DNA from: Colias croceus
Taxonomy: Eukaryota; Arthropoda; Insecta; Lepidoptera; Pieridae
Direction: 5' to 3'
Assembly: GCF_905220415.1 (NCBI RefSeq)
Contig: NC_059550.1
Location: 10,356,501-10,420,500 of the forward strand
DNA: 64,000 nt
The notes beneath the pieces were generated by a model. It was not told where the DNA came from. It searched no databases and saw nothing but the letters and a program-made list of their open reading frames with translations. Every line of letters begins with the position of its first letter. Position 1 is the first letter of the stretch. The position numbers and the translations under genes were made by a program. Below, in pieces: positions 50,183 through 60,384 of this stretch.

Positions 50183-50755
50183 CTAACAAATACAAGGTTG
50201 CTGACATCTACTGCAAGCTCTTGAAGCCAATTGACTCTTCAATTTGGCGACTTCGTTCTTCAGATATGTCACTTTTAGCGCCAAATGGATTTCTCGAAGC
50301 TTCCTTCTGTCTCTGCTCTGTTTCGCCGCGTAATTGTTCCTTTCCCTTTGCTTTCTGTACGAATCGTCAGCGTTTTGGCTGGTTTGTACTGCGCGGCGCA
50401 TTCTCGGGTTGTTTCCGAGTAAAGTTCCGCCATTTTTTTCCGCCATAGCTCGTAATGCATCTCTTTCGAAGGCCTGGAAGTCTGGGTCGTCGGACAGCGA
50501 GTCTACATCCATCATGTAGCTAGGTCGCTTCCTTTCGTTCACGGACACTGGGGAGTCAGGAGGAGAGATCATTCCTGAACGTAAAGGCGGGCTCGTAGGT
50601 ATCGGAGCAAAGCTGGAACAGCTCGATAATGGTGACGTTTCCGGCACTGGCACATACATTGGGTAATAACTGTTGTAATACGGCACACATTCACTTTTGT
50701 ACTTCGTGGATAGATCGAGGGCTGTGTCCTCAGCGTAGGGCGTCCAAAGGGCCAT
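50183..50755 (-). CDS. bZIP transcription factor, PAR/giant type, paralogue 1
   Basis: Single exon, 190 residues from the ATG at 50755, which has a strong context (ataATGG) and aligns with the start of the paralogue at 59156. An earlier in-frame ATG at 50812 would add 19 residues. Residues 1-16 (MALWTPYAEDTALDLS) are shared, and ALDLS resembles a PxDLS CtBP-binding motif. Residues 25-72 are a Pro/Ser/Tyr-rich linker. Residues 86-133 (SLSDD...QAFERDA...GNNPRM) form a conserved block. The basic region is about 134-154 (RERNNYAAKQSRDRRK), followed by a short zipper about 156-177. The end is C-x2-C-x3-C-x-C (181-190). It should be a nuclear DNA-binding dimer, probably recognising TTACGTAA-like sites as PAR and giant proteins do. 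It is close to those families but not assignable to a named gene. Confidence 0.9.
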   Translation of the reverse strand: MALWTPYAEDTALDLSTKYKSECVPYYNSYYPMYVPVPETSPLSSCSSFAPIPTSPPLRSGMISPPDSPVSVNERKRPSYMMDVDSLSDDPDFQAFERDALRAMAEKNGGTLLGNNPRMRRAVQTSQNADDSYRKQRERNNYAAKQSRDRRKLREIHLALKVTYLKNEVAKLKSQLASRACSRCQQPCIC

Positions 50756-50835
50756 TATGGTGTAATTTGTTGACTGTTCGAGGGTTGTCAAGTGACTAAT
50801 GCTCGTGGACATGCTCACGCGCTTTTTGTAGGAAA

Positions 50836-50893
50836 GGGGCGGGGCTTGGGGTGCGCACCCCAGGGGAAGGGTTGTTTACCTGCAGTAACGGGA
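50836..50893 (-). promoter_or_regulatory. Promoter block of bZIP paralogue 1
   Basis: Three words shared in order with paralogue 2: ggggcggggct (50836-50846, a GC box), ggaagggttg (50865-50874) and taacggga (50886-50893), as written on the plus strand. They lie 81-138 bp upstream of the chosen ATG. The equivalents are at 59215, 59235 and 59251. Confidence 0.6.
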
Positions 50894-51794
50894 CCGACGC
50901 GTGACAATGTATTGTTTATTGCGGTTCCCGGTTGCGATATTTTTGTTATTGGTGTGAATTATTGTTGTTCAATGTGGGCTATTGTGTAGGATCTGAAATA
51001 TTTTATCATAAGAAGATTATATTTTTAGTTGTCTAGAATTTAAATTTGTAGGAGATAAATTATTAAAATTATATGAAACATTTGACTAACTCTTCATATT
51101 ATAACCTATAGGTAGGTACCTAATATTATGATGTACCAATTGAAAATCTGTTGAAGGAAATATTCACTTCTGGGTTGTAATAACTTTAAATAAATATTAT
51201 GTTTTTGATGAATTAATTATTTACGCCTTTCTTTAATTGCACGCCGTAATAAAAATTATTTACTATCAATAATTATACCTAGAAATTAAAACAAGTTAAG
51301 AATTGTTTACCAAAATATCCAATATCTAATCATTTAATCTTGTTTTTGCATCCACAGCGTAAATAAGAAGTCATTAAGTAATATGTTTTGATTATAATCT
51401 GTCTTGTACAAAACACGCTTAACTTATGTTTACAAACATACCACCATGATTAATTATGTTTACAGAAGGTAATGATGCGTAAAAAATAATAAATCATCGT
51501 GTTTTATTTTAATAATTATTTTTTAATTTATTACAGTAAAGTTTTATTTGCTACCTTAAAATGGATAGAAATTGTATATAATTTGTCTGTAGCATATCTA
51601 CCTACCTACCTACCTACGTGTTATAAAAAAATGTAATCTGTCTTTAATTAGGTACTTTTTTTAAGACAATAACAAATTATTGTTTTCAATGCGTATCAAT
51701 GTATATTTTTTAAGCTTTATAAACCAACGAAAAAAGATTTAAGTACATACAGTATTTATGTAAGACGTTTGAACGACATTAGAAATTAATTTTG

Positions 51795-52010
51795 TTTGTA
51801 AGCATGTGTGTGTGTGTGTGTGTGTGTGTGTTTGTTACACTTTCACGCAAATACTACTGAACCGATGACAATGAAATTAAGCGCACATATACCTAGAGTG
51901 TAACTTGGATTAACACGTAGGATAGGTTTTATCCCGGAAATCCCACGGGAACGGGAACTATGCGAGTTTTTCTTTGAAAACGCGGGTGAAACCGCGGGCG
52001 GAAAGCTAGT
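51795..52010 (+). mobile_element. Helitron-like repeat with (TG)n at its 5' part
   Basis: A (TG)n tract at 51805-51830 is followed by cacgcaaatactactgaacc, tcccacgggaacgggaacta and accgcgggcggaaagctagt ending at 52010. Microsatellite growth inside the element is visible by comparison with 39701 (tatgtgtgtgtgtg). Confidence 0.65.
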
Positions 52011-52502
52011 GTAGGATATAGTTAGTTGCTATGAAATAATAGAATTTTTGTTCTCGTCTCTCTTAAAATTTCGAATTGACTTTTATGGTTATTAATTAGC
52101 AGCAAAATTTAAAAGTAAAAAGTACTACCGGCTTTCTTCCTGAGTACCTAATAATATAATGCATACAATAATTGGAAACACCATTTGGTCAAACTATTAG
52201 CCGCTATGAACGCATTGAGATCCGTCCGAGCGAAAAGGCGGGAACAACTGTCGTTTTACTTCCGTATATATTTTGACAAGAGTTTTTTGAAACCTTTGGG
52301 ATTTCAAGGATTTAATTCTTGGATAAATTTTAAGTTAAGATATAACCTAACTACCTAATGGATTTGTAAAAAAAAAAATCGATTCTTCATTCTGTAACTA
52401 CGTAGGTACATATGCATAGCATTTATAATAATTTTTGTAATACGCCTTTGCTTCGCTATAATAATATCAAGTTTTTGTCACAGATTTTACTGTACTTATA
52501 CC

Positions 52503-52890
52503 TGTCGTGGCCATATCGTAGATTTGCTCATTTCATGAAATGGCCAACATAGTTTGATCAGATCGTTAAATCGTCAACGTTTCACGATTTGGTCATCGAC
52601 ATTTGGCCAGATCGTATAAAATATAGGTTAGGTTAGGTTAGGTTAGACTTTAATAAACAACGCACGAGCCGAGCGAGCAAAGCGAGCGTGCCGCGGCAGC
52701 GGCCGGCGAGTGCCAGAAGCGAATCACTTTTTAAAAAAGAAACAAAAATGGTCGCATTTCGTGAAATGGCCATCCACGTTTGGCCAGATCGACGATCTGG
52801 CCAAATCGTGAAACGTTGACGATTTAACGATCTGGCCAGAGTAAATTGGCCATTTCATGAAATGAGCAAATCTACGATATGGCCACGACA
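52503..52890. mobile_element. 388-bp MITE with TTAGG run and GC-rich core
   Basis: Terminal inverted repeats of about 45 bp start TGTCGTGGCCATATCGTAG and end ctacgatatggccacgaca. A 4-bp TACC occurs on both sides (52499-52502 and 52891-52894), a likely target duplication. Inside are four to five aggtt units (52624-52646) and a GC-rich block (gccgcggcagcggccggcga). Sub-terminal acgatctggcc and catttcatgaaatg words make further hairpins. Confidence 0.8.
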
Positions 52891-54594
52891 TACCTATTAT
52901 ATAAGGTAAGTTAATACCTATAAACTGACAAACTAAATAGGTACCTAAACATATTAAGATAATATGTAAATGAAGGTATAGCCGGATAGGTATTTGTTTT
53001 TAAATAAATATCCATATCTAGAACACTGAACAACTAAAACATCAAAAGCCTACAAAAATATATTTAATCCCCAAAACCCCAATTATAAAATGAGATTTAA
53101 TGCCTCAACCTGTATTCCAAATATTTCTAGAAATCTAAAGAAGGATTTAACTCATACAATAATCCTGAGCTATACGGGAAGACTGTTATTCGACTGCGCA
53201 AATTTTATTGCTCATAGACAATAGAAAATGGCGGCACGCGTCTACAGATTATTAAAAGTAGAAGATTACGTCGGCGGGAAATTGGGTAAAGATGTTTAAT
53301 TTAATCTTTTTATTGATTCTGGAAACGGGTGGAATCAATAAAAAGATTATGAAGGATTTAAAATAATAATAGTAAGTAAGTAGTTAGATACCTAAGACTG
53401 AGTATACGGGAGTAATATAACTTTGGATATTTAAATTTCTAAAACCAGCTTTAGATAAATAATAATTTAACGATAATGTTGTTTCATTGTAGAACACATA
53501 CGTCTATTATTTGAAGAATGCCTTCCGTAAATCCACATAACTTTAGTCTATGCTTGTTATAGTTTAGACTGACAATATCGAAGAGAGATAGGTACCTACA
53601 TTTTACAAAAATTATCTTTACTGAAATTTAAATTTTTTGGTTTCAAAATGAAAAATGTTTAAACGGCGCCATTTGCGTGTTATTTTTTTTTTTAATTCGA
53701 CGCAACGACCGGCAATGATTTGCAAAAGTCGTCGCCATTCAATGAAAGGGACATTGTAAGGAATTAGGATCTCAGAGAAATTTCGTCACAGTAACTGTAC
53801 AATATGCAAATGGTTTGTCTCAAGGGATTAAGATAAAAGGGTGTCTGTTTGCTGGCCATTGCAAACATTTTCTGAGAACATCAGTAACGGGCTGTTTGCG
53901 TTCTTAAAACTAAACCTCGGGGGATATGTCAACATGTAGCGGTAAAGATGGCGGGATTCATGAAATTTTATACTGTTGACTGTTTTCATTATAAACAGCG
54001 CATTGCAATTTTTTCACGCTGTTTAGTGTAACGTTGATGGATGTTTTTGTTAGTTACTTACTTTTAAAATTGATAACAAAATGTGTGTTTCCACATTTTA
54101 GGAACGCGCTAATGCTTTTTTTCTTATTTTACATGGTAATGTAATGGTAGTTACCTACTTCATTTTAACATAAATACCTATGTACCTAAAACCATAAGTA
54201 GGTAGGTACTTATGTAGATTGTAGACAAAATTACAAAACCACAAATATTCGAACCTCAATTAAATTTGAGAAAATTTTCAAACCCCGTTTCCAAAAGTAG
54301 TTTAGTTTAGTTAAAAGTTAACACTTTCCCGGATGAAACCACGCTACAGCTTGTTCACCATAATAATATAATATTGTCTACCACGATAACTAGGTACATT
54401 TATTCAGTTCAATTTATAAGGGAAAGAATAATATAAATCCCAACAGAGGGTTGCATAGGGCGTTAACGTAATTGTTAATATGAACAGGGGTGCAATATGG
54501 GGTAGCACCCCTTGTTACACAACCCCTTGCATTATGTATATCGATCTGATGGAGAAAATAAAAGCCTAAGTCTATGGGATGGTTAGGTTAACTA

Positions 54595-54720
54595 TCTATA
54601 TTAATATTATAAAGAGCTTGTTGTCTGTCTGTTTGTTATAATTATTTAACTCGAGAACTACTGGATCGATTGCTACAATTATTTTGCCATGAGAATAGCT
54701 ATATTATTATATAAAACCAA
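54595..54720 (+). mobile_element. Helitron-like 5' fragment
   Basis: Starts TCTATATTAATATTATAAAG and continues with ctgtctgtttgttataatta and actcgagaactactggatcg. The 3' end is missing. Confidence 0.45.
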
Positions 54721-56397
54721 GCAAGTCAGCAGAGAGCAGCCAGCATACCGTATCACAGGATAAAAAAGTACCTACGTATAGATACCTACAACTTACAATC
54801 AATCTAGGTACATTATTTATGTTTATTTTTAAAACCTATACTTATCTATACAATACGATACCTACGCTAATTACCTAATCAACGATAAACATTGGGATGA
54901 TGTTGATTACCTATACCCAATCATACCTGTACCAAAAATCAAAATATGCAAATATCCAATAATTTATCGCATTGTTACTAGTTACCTACCTACTTTTTCT
55001 TATCAATCAAACCACTTAACAAAGGAACATCCCACCAATGCTCTATTTCCTAAAAAAACAATCAGTTTATTATAATTGTGGTATTATGGTTAAGATAGCA
55101 TCATCGCCACGCGTCAAGGTGCGAAGACATGTGTTGCCTGATGACAATCCTTTATTGTTATGGGTCATTATACAAAAATGGGGTAACTCAATGTCACCAG
55201 CCAATTTATACAAAGTCTTACTATATTTTAATCAAATAACAATTTATTTTAAAACAATAAAGCGTCCTTTATTTGGTCACTCACTTTCACTTCTTTATTT
55301 AAAATACAAATTGATAAAAAAACAAAATTAATACTTAAATAATCAGTACTTTGGCATGTCACAACTCCGAAAACCAACAATCAAGTGACTATTTTATAAA
55401 CATTATCATTGATTAGAGAAAACTTACTAATTCAGGACAATCTTTGATATACATAGTATTATATAGTATAACTTTCATAACGAAATGTTTAACATTTTAT
55501 TTAAAAAATAAAAATAAACTTTGTCATCGTTTTTATTGGTCAGTCCGTTGTGTGTTTTTTAAATTTGAAATTCTCGCTAAATATCACCAATTCGAGGTCA
55601 AATCCCTGTCTAAATATTAATGTTGGTAATGAAGTTACTTGTGCATCCCATATTTTGATGGCCGTCATAACTGTACCAGCGCTAGGGTTGTGTTTGTCCT
55701 CTAAATTCGTGCTGCGCCAGTCAACATTTCAGTCCTATGGTGAGTCGTTATTTTATTGTTAAACTGATTTTTAATTACATTCATACATGGTTAAGTATGA
55801 TTTGTAAAAATATAATTTGTTGATATTAGAGATAAGGCAAAAAAACATAATTTGTGATTATAATCTCATATTAAGTCCCTTTTTATCAATCCGCTGGCAT
55901 CAGTCCTATGTCAGATATCGCGCCAGTGGACTGACGCGACCCCATAGTACTGATGATTCTATCGTTTTTGAGAACTTTTATCTTGATTGCTATTGGTATA
56001 AGCATTTCTATTTGATATTTCAGTTTAAAACATCATGCGCCACGCTAAAAGAAACTGAATTAGACTAGGGAAGAAACATATAAAAAAGAGTAGCAAAGAA
56101 AAGAGCTATTGAAACAAACTACTAATAATTTTATTTAAAAGATCTTATTTTATTTTAATTATTGATTTTGATGCTTTCAGGGCATAGCTTGTTATATGTA
56201 TTTATTAGATAAATACGTAAACGTATAATATTGTGAAGTAAAATTACCTCAAAATAACGTAAAAGTTAATTATTTTAATAACATTATAAAAATGTCAAAA
56301 GGCTCTTATGAAAACTCAGATGAGACTTTCATTCAAGCCTTTGGTTAAAAACCATGAACCATTTTATGAAAATTAGTACTTTTAACATAAATAATGT

Positions 56398-56815
56398 TAG
56401 ATTTTTAGGGCTCCGAACCTCAAAAGGAAAAAACAGAACCCTTATAGGATCACTTTGTTGTCCGTTTGTCTGTTAAGACGTTTTTTTGAAGCGCGTGGAG
56501 GTATCAATCTGAAATTTATATTGAATACTCAACATTAAGAACCCTTGGGGCTGTAAAAAAATGAAACTTATAACGCAACGCAATTAAAAGATACCTACAT
56601 CCGTGAATACTGCAAATTTCCGCAAAATTATATATTCGCAAGGGAATAAAAAAATACACAGGATGCTTGCCGTGTATACAGTCTTTAAATATGGTAAAAA
56701 GCAACGTCGTATAACACAAATAAAGGAAAAATTGTTAAAAGTGTAAATTTTAAGTTACAAACATAATAAAAAATAGGTTTTTTAGGAGTCCAACTCGCAC
56801 TTGGCCGTTTTTTTT
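56398..56815. mobile_element. Old retroposon-like repeat
   Basis: Begins tagggctccgaacctcaaaa and ends gtccaactcgcacttggccg. Both words are common in lepidopteran dispersed repeats. It is degraded and has no intact frame. Confidence 0.45.
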
Positions 56816-57971
56816 GTTTCTATTGTTTGTGAATTACTTGAAATATTAAGTAAAAGTTAAAACTAAGTCAAAGTAGTAAGTTAAGTAAGAGAGTAAGAAT
56901 ATTCACGTTGCGTTAAATGTCAGAAGGCTGTTTTGAAAATTGAGACATTGTTTTTTCCCAGTATCACAATATATTATAAATTATCATTTTTAAAAGGTAA
57001 CTAAGTGATTTTAATACTTAAAAGACATGTGTCATTATTAAAACTGAGAGATTTGTAGTAATTTTCATTGAATTTCTTTGAGAATATTACAAAATTGTGT
57101 TTTTATCAGTACTATGTTAGCCTTGTCAGTCCCCTGGAGGCCAAATCCAGAAAATTTAAAATATCTCACAATCTACTTAAAAAAGTGGCTGGCCCGATTT
57201 GGAACAATATATTCATTAGATTAGCTATCACATACACCCTAATTTGTAATAATCTGATATAAAAAATATAGTAAACAAAATATCCTTAAAAGTTACCCCA
57301 TTTTTGTATAATCACCCTTATCTATTATCTTTGGACACGTGACCATATTTAGATGCTCATGCACTTCTGTGGGTAGATGGAGTTGATACCGCATCATTGA
57401 ACGAAAAAAATACGCTAAGTAGGTACATAGCGTTTTTCAGATAATTATACCTAACATCCAGAACCGAATCCGTCATTAAAATCCGGCCAGCCCGTAGGTT
57501 CAATCTCTCTTGAATTATACCTAGGTAATTGTAACTGACCCGACTTACTTTTATATAGACTATAAAACAACATGTATCTTCAACAAAAGAAGTATTAAAA
57601 TTAGTTTTAGATTACTCATTTACTCCATCAAAAAGCTGCATCTAGACGAGCCCGAGCGTCATAGACAATTTTTTTTCCGGTCCCGACATAAAATAAAATC
57701 TGATAAATTTATGTAGCATGATATATTTATATGCAGATAAATATTATATAGCATTTATATTCTACACTGCTTTAACCGTATAGAAAAACAATAAAAATAT
57801 ATGAAAAATATGGATAATTAATTATCCCATGTACGGTCTATTTATAAATTGCAAGCAACGCTTGCGTATGCTTCAACCCTAAAATGCTGGGGTGTGTATT
57901 ATTGCTTTCATTACGCTTTTTATGTATTCGATTTCACTCATGATATTAAGTATATCAAGCGTAAAGTTGCT

Positions 57972-58094
57972 ATTGGTTGAGCGTTTTTGTAGGTATGTTG
58001 CGCAAACGCAGGCCACGCCTTCGACGCGCGTACACGCGCGCGCGTATTTTGTACAAACAGATTTTGAATTTCGCGCAGTAGCGTTATAAATAGG
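57972..58094 (+). promoter_or_regulatory. Shared distal element, copy 2, with TATA box
   Basis: Order: ATTGGTTG (57972), TTGCGCAA (57998-58005), aggccacgcc, an alternating CG-rich tract, attttgtacaaacag (58046-58060) and TATAAATAGG (58085-58094). It parallels 48895-48957 and lies about 0.5 kb downstream of the stop of bZIP paralogue 2. It could be an enhancer or a plus-strand promoter. Confidence 0.5.
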
Positions 58095-58625
58095 TAATAT
58101 GTTATAAGTATATTGTTTTATAGATAATTAAATTTTATACCATCTCACATATCTAATAAACAATTAAAAGTTACAAGAAAGAAGAAACTAGGAGTCTGTC
58201 TAATCTTACGGGGTGTACCTACCTACACATTTTAATCGTATGATTTATAAGTATGAAGAGGTAAGTAAGGTATATATCATGAAACAACAAAATTAAGTAT
58301 ACTCATTTTATTATTATTCATATTATTTACAATTATTATTGTTTTATCTTATATTTAACATTTCATAAACACTTTTCAATCAATTTTTACATTATAAAGT
58401 TTATTCATAAACTATAGGTACGTTTAATTCTAGCAATATACAATTATCATTATTTATCATTTCGAAACACAACACAAAACTTCAAAATTAACACAAAAAT
58501 AAGAAATTTCTAATGACTAACTACCTACTTAACTTCCGTAATACATTATGTTAGGTTAGCATACCGTTTCGATTATAAGTTATACCTATAGAATAAGCTC
58601 ATTAAGTTCACAATTCTTCTAAGTA

Positions 58626-59156
58626 TCAACACATACACTGTCTGTCGCAGTGTCCACACACGCTCCCATCCAGCCTGGCTCTCAATTCCGCCAATTTCTT
58701 CTTCAGAAATGTCACTTGGAACGCCAAACGCACCTCCCGCAGCTTCCGCCTGTCTCTACTCTGTTTCGCTGCAAAATTATTCCTCTCCCTCTGCTTCCTG
58801 TACATGTTATCCATCGCCTGAGTACTTTGGACTGCTCGCTTCATCCTTGGATTATTGCCGAGTAAACTGCCGCCGTTTTTCTCCGCCATAGTCTGGAACG
58901 CGTCTCGCTCAAACGCCTGGTATTCTGTATCATCTGACAGAGATTCTGCGTCGTAGAAGTCTTGTGTATGATTCCAGCTTTTAATAGAATCTGGAGATAT
59001 TTGAGATGTAGGAACGCGATACGGTTCATAACTGCCTTCGTAGTATGTGTTATGAGATAATGGTGAAATGGATCGGTAAACATCTGGCGGCTTTTCAGGT
59101 TTATTGTGTTTTGTTAAGTCTAAGGCCTCGTCAGCGTAAGGTGTCCAGAGAGCCAT
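58626..59156 (-). CDS. bZIP transcription factor, PAR/giant type, paralogue 2
   Basis: Single exon, 176 residues, ATG at 59156 with an in-frame stop a short way upstream. It aligns with paralogue 1 at both ends: MALWTPYADEALDLT at the start (ALDLT again CtBP-motif-like), and ESLSDDTEYQAFERDAFQTM, then GNNPRMKRAVQ (about 71-110). The basic region is about 120-140 (RERNNFAAKQSRDRRK), with a short zipper about 142-163. The end is C-x2-C-x3-C-x-C (167-176). The middle (about 16-68) has diverged and is shorter. Same strand, same structure and shared promoter words show a tandem duplication. It is a nuclear DNA-binding factor, probably able to dimerise with its neighbour. The named subfamily is uncertain. 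Confidence 0.9.
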   Translation of the reverse strand: MALWTPYADEALDLTKHNKPEKPPDVYRSISPLSHNTYYEGSYEPYRVPTSQISPDSIKSWNHTQDFYDAESLSDDTEYQAFERDAFQTMAEKNGGSLLGNNPRMKRAVQSTQAMDNMYRKQRERNNFAAKQSRDRRKLREVRLAFQVTFLKKKLAELRARLDGSVCGHCDRQCMC

Positions 59157-59214
59157 TTTTCGTGCGCTTCCCCTAAATGTTTAAACTCAATTGATGAATG
59201 GCCTGTGGCGAGTG

Positions 59215-59258
59215 GGGGCGGGGCTGGAATAAGTGGAAGGGTTGATCCCTTAACGGGA
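59215..59258 (-). promoter_or_regulatory. Promoter block of bZIP paralogue 2
   Basis: ggggcggggct (59215-59225), ggaagggttg (59235-59244) and taacggga (59251-59258) repeat the block found upstream of paralogue 1, with slightly shorter spacing. A second acggga follows at about 59263. Confidence 0.6.
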
Positions 59259-59400
59259 TCGAACGGGATGTTATTTATGACCGCAATACAAACTTGGTTT
59301 GCGTCGTTATGTAAGGATTACATAATCTATGAAATGTATTATTTACGTTATTTTTAATTAATTTGTTTACAGTTTTAAGGTACCTAATTATGTTTGTTAT

Positions 59401-59448
59401 GATACTTTGTATATATGATACTTTGTATATATGATACATTGTATATAT
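59401..59448 (+). repeat. 16-bp tandem repeat, three copies
   Basis: gatactttgtatatat occurs twice exactly and a third time with one change (gatacattgtatatat). Confidence 0.85.
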
Positions 59449-60184
59449 ATACATTTTATTCAATTAAAATAGAGACTGGTACTTTAAACATGGGTAAATA
59501 TTTTAAAATTTATACAATAAAGAAAAATAATTCATTTAATTTAGGTAAGCATAGTTAGGTACCTACTAGTTTTATAATATTATGAAGTCCCTTAGCTTTT
59601 ATTCTTCGTCAGTATTGCTGTCAAGAGATAATGAATTCTTCAATACCACTATTTTACATGATGATTTGCTTGGTTATTTTTTTCAAAAACACCTATAAAC
59701 ACTGGTTACATAAGTATCTTATTTCATACATATTCTAGCCTACTTAACTAATATTAAATCCAAACACGGATATCTTTTCGATTATTATGAACAGTGTAGA
59801 ATTACAGGCAGCTGTTACAATGATGTCATTATAACATTTTGTTCCTCATTGTTATTAATCATAAGTGTTATTTTTCCCTGCATGTTTTTATGGTGGTGTG
59901 CCACGCGCCTGCTATTTCGAAAACCCTTCCTCATTCAACTGTCAACGTTTTTTTTCTACATCACAATAATATTTAAGAATTGTTTGAATTAAAGAAAATA
60001 AAGCATTTGTGTTAAAACCAAGGTTAAAACTATAATGTACGTTTATTAAATGCTGAAATGTTCATATATTAATTTTCTAATTTCAGTTGTGTTCGTAGCT
60101 ATGTTTATTCCCGTAGTAAACTACTGAAACAATGTACATATCTACTTATAGTAACTACCTAGTTTGTATAAATGTTATGAATAT

Positions 60185-60384
60185 ACTAGCTGTGCCGCGA
60201 GGTTTCACCCGCGTGGCTCCGCTCCTGTTGGTCTTAGCGTGATAATATAAGTATAGCCTATATTACTCGTGGATAATGTTGCTTTCGAATGGTGAAAGAA
60301 TTTTTAAAATCGGTCCAGTACTTTATGAGCTTATTCATTACAATCAAACAAACAAAGTTTTCCTATTTATAATATTAGTGTAGA
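60185..60384 (-). mobile_element. Helitron-like short repeat
   Basis: Starts ACTAGCTGTGCCGCGAGG and ends aatattagtgtagat. It is nearly the same as 7705-7900 along its whole length. Confidence 0.65.

Larger units (their letters stand above)
50990..57970. other. Intergenic region between the bZIP paralogues
   Basis: Seven kilobases of AT-rich DNA with no supported gene. It holds a Helitron-like repeat, a TTAGG-bearing MITE, a (GT)n tract, short ctac runs and a retroposon piece. The 97-codon frame at 55038-55331 and the others have no domain support. Confidence 0.5.

Noticed and set aside
52624..52646. Telomere repeat tract
   Set aside because: Only a few aggtt units embedded in a MITE with target duplication, not a chromosome end.
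55038..55331. 97-codon plus-strand frame between the bZIP genes
   Set aside because: Lysine- and tyrosine-rich AT-driven composition in the second half, no signal peptide or domain.
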